From: an uncultured Acetatifactor sp.
Lineage (GTDB): Bacteria; Bacillota; Clostridia; Lachnospirales; Lachnospiraceae
Length of the DNA stretch: 34,424 nt
Direction of reading: 5' to 3'
Assembly: GCA_947625475.1 (NCBI GenBank)
Contig: CANQOL010000035.1
Span: forward strand, 1-34,424
Shown: positions 33,393 to 34,424 of the stretch, one piece after another
How the letters are laid out: every line of letters starts with the position of its first letter
How positions within the stretch are numbered: position 1 is the first letter of the stretch
The notes under the pieces: model-generated
The model's database searches: none
What the model was told of the DNA's origin: nothing
Seen by the model: the letters and a program-made list of their open reading frames with translations, nothing else
Position numbers and translations under genes: made by a program

Positions 33393-34100
33393 GTATCACC
33401 GTGGCCACAAGCGTAACCCAGGTGGAGGCCACCCGGAATCAGCTGGGAGACAAGGTGGATATTGTGGTGGAACCGGAGAGGCGCAACACCTTTCCCGCCA
33501 TCGCTCTGTGCGCGGCAAACCTGTTTTATGAGAAGTACTGCGACGGGGAGGAGACGGTGGTCGTATTGCCGGTGCACCCCTATGTGGAATACAATCACAG
33601 AGGTGATGGAGCCGGTGAATGGGTTTTTTATTGCCAGTGAGGACTGCACAAACATGCATGTGATCAATGAGCTGGAGATCCTGTGGTGGTCATGGGAGCC
33701 CATGATATGATTGTGGCGGCTGGCCCGGACGGGAGTTTGGTGTTGGATAAGGAGAAGAGCTCGTTTATCAAGGAGTATGTGGATCACATAGATATGCGCC
33801 CCATGTATGAGGAGCGGGAGTGGGGAGATTACACGGTGCTGAATGTAAACATGGATGAGGAGCACCGTAAGGCGGTGACGAAGAAGAAAACCGTGCGGCG
33901 CGGGGGACAGATTCCGGAGAAAATACATAAAGAGCACTGTACCGTGTGGACCGTGCTGAGCGGGAAGGCGGTGATCCGGATCAACGGGCGCAATCATGAT
34001 GCCTATGCGGGAGATACCTATACGGATAGACAGGGGAGTACCCCACTCCCTGCGGGCGTTGGAGAATATCGTGCTCCTGGAGGTGCAGATCGAGGGGTGA
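33383..34100 (+). pseudogene. manC: Decayed mannose-1-phosphate guanylyltransferase gene
   Basis: Pieces of a GDP-mannose pyrophosphorylase/mannose-6-phosphate isomerase fusion lie in order but in different frames. The piece at 33386-33590 reads VEPERRNTFPAIALCA and TVVVLPVHPYVE. At 33655-33720 follow HVINELEI and VVMGAHDMIVAAGPDG, with a one-base loss between them. At 33720-34010 come DKEKSSFIKEYVDHIDMRP and the cupin part with HKEHCTVWTVLSGKAV. After another frameshift near 34010-34020 the last piece reads HSLRALENIVLLEVQIEG and stops at 34098-34100. About 160 residues between the PYVE and VINELEI parts are missing, and the N terminus is lost at the SIR2-like junction. It is GC-rich, unlike the cassette to its left. 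An intact copy elsewhere in the genome is possible. Confidence 0.8.
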
Positions 34101-34130
34101 GTGTCTGCTCGGGGTTGATACATAACACAA

Positions 34131-34168
34131 CGGGGCAGGTCTCCAGGATATAGAAGAGATCTGCCCCG
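34131..34168. terminator. Strong hairpin between manC remnant and minus-strand ORF
   Basis: CGGGGCAGGTCT (34131-34142) pairs with AGATCTGCCCCG (34157-34168) at 11 of 12 positions plus a G-T pair. It lies between convergent reading frames and could terminate transcription from both sides, although neither side has a proper T tract. Confidence 0.5.
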
Positions 34169-34182
34169 CTGCGGATAACTAT

Positions 34183-34424
34183 CTACTCAGCGGCGTCAGG
34201 AACGGTTTGTCCCAACTCTCTGAGCATCTGTCTCATACGCTCGTTCTCGGCGGATAAATTTTTGTTATTTTCCTGGAGGCGGTCCCGTTCTGCGGCAGTT
34301 TTTGCAATTTCCTGGATCTTTTCCTGGATGACCTGTTCGTTCCGGATGGCGCGGCGGTTGGCCTCCTTCAGCCTGTTTTCCAGAGTGAGAACCGCCGTAT
34401 TGCGGTCCATGAGACTCAATACAT
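34183..34424 (-). CDS. Coiled-coil protein of unknown function (probably cut by the window edge)
   Basis: Minus-strand frame of about 78 codons ending at TAG 34183. The sequence is almost entirely helical and charged, with heptad-like spacing through LENRLKEANRRAIRN and RDRLQENNKNLSAENERMRQML, indicating a coiled coil. ATG at 34410 and TTG at 34419 are possible starts but neither has a ribosome binding site, and the frame stays open to the window edge, so the gene probably begins outside. I do not recognise the family. It may be the C-terminal region of a larger protein. Confidence 0.55.
   Translation of the reverse strand, partial: VLSLMDRNTAVLTLENRLKEANRRAIRNEQVIQEKIQEIAKTAAERDRLQENNKNLSAENERMRQMLRELGQTVPDAAE

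Noticed and set aside
33202..33531. 109-codon ORF after the CAP gene
   Set aside because: It crosses the hairpin, the SIR2-like stub and the manC remnant out of their frames; no domain is seen.

Overview
This window looks like a chromosomal segment of a fairly GC-rich member of the Clostridia, most likely Lachnospiraceae. That placement is inferred from AGGAGG-type ribosome binding sites, the archaeal-type LeuC/LeuD pair, VanR/VanS-like two-component proteins, and a Firmicute-style cell-surface glycan locus containing GlfT2-like, GT2 and GT8 enzymes. All convincing genes lie on the + strand except one coiled-coil ORF at the right edge. I see no rRNA, tRNA or CRISPR.

Layout. (1) 1-4520: branched-chain amino acid genes. 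A structured leader with a minisatellite precedes ilvB, then come two different ilvN genes in tandem and ilvC, closed by a terminator. A consensus promoter lies between the two ilvN genes. (2) 4567-11422: a two-component system followed by a membrane-lipid set: PAP2 phosphatase, a flippase-like integral membrane protein, phosphatidylserine synthase and phosphatidylserine decarboxylase. (3) 11426-13532: leuC and leuD with their own promoter and terminator. (4) 13570-14794: a tyrosine recombinase gene enclosed by a perfect 18-bp inverted repeat, which I read as a self-contained invertible DNA segment. (5) 14851-33215: a surface-polysaccharide locus. It begins with a second recombinase-like protein whose catalytic residues are nearly all replaced. 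Then follow two GlfT2-like glycosyltransferases, a polysaccharide pyruvyl transferase, UDP-glucose dehydrogenase, a triple-GT2 protein, a GT2-GT8-GT8-like protein, an SGNH/DUF6270-like plus hexapeptide acyltransferase fusion, an asparagine-synthetase-like protein and a truncated PASTA-CAP protein. (6) 33282-34424: gene debris (a SIR2-like stub and a decayed manC), a hairpin, and the minus-strand coiled-coil ORF.

How it may work together. In the orientation shown, the promoter at the left end of the invertible segment can transcribe the recombinase and continue, with no strong terminator seen, through the right inverted repeat into the degenerate recombinase and the glycan genes. Inversion would turn that promoter away from the glycan genes while keeping the recombinase expressed. 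A second possible switch is a run of ten G in an otherwise AT-rich gene (30548-30557), suited to slipped-strand phase variation. Base composition changes abruptly inside one glycosyltransferase gene (about 25560-25660) and returns to GC-rich near 33380, so the distal glycan genes look like an imported, exchangeable cassette.

All functional calls rest on motif reading from the translated sequence; no database search was run.
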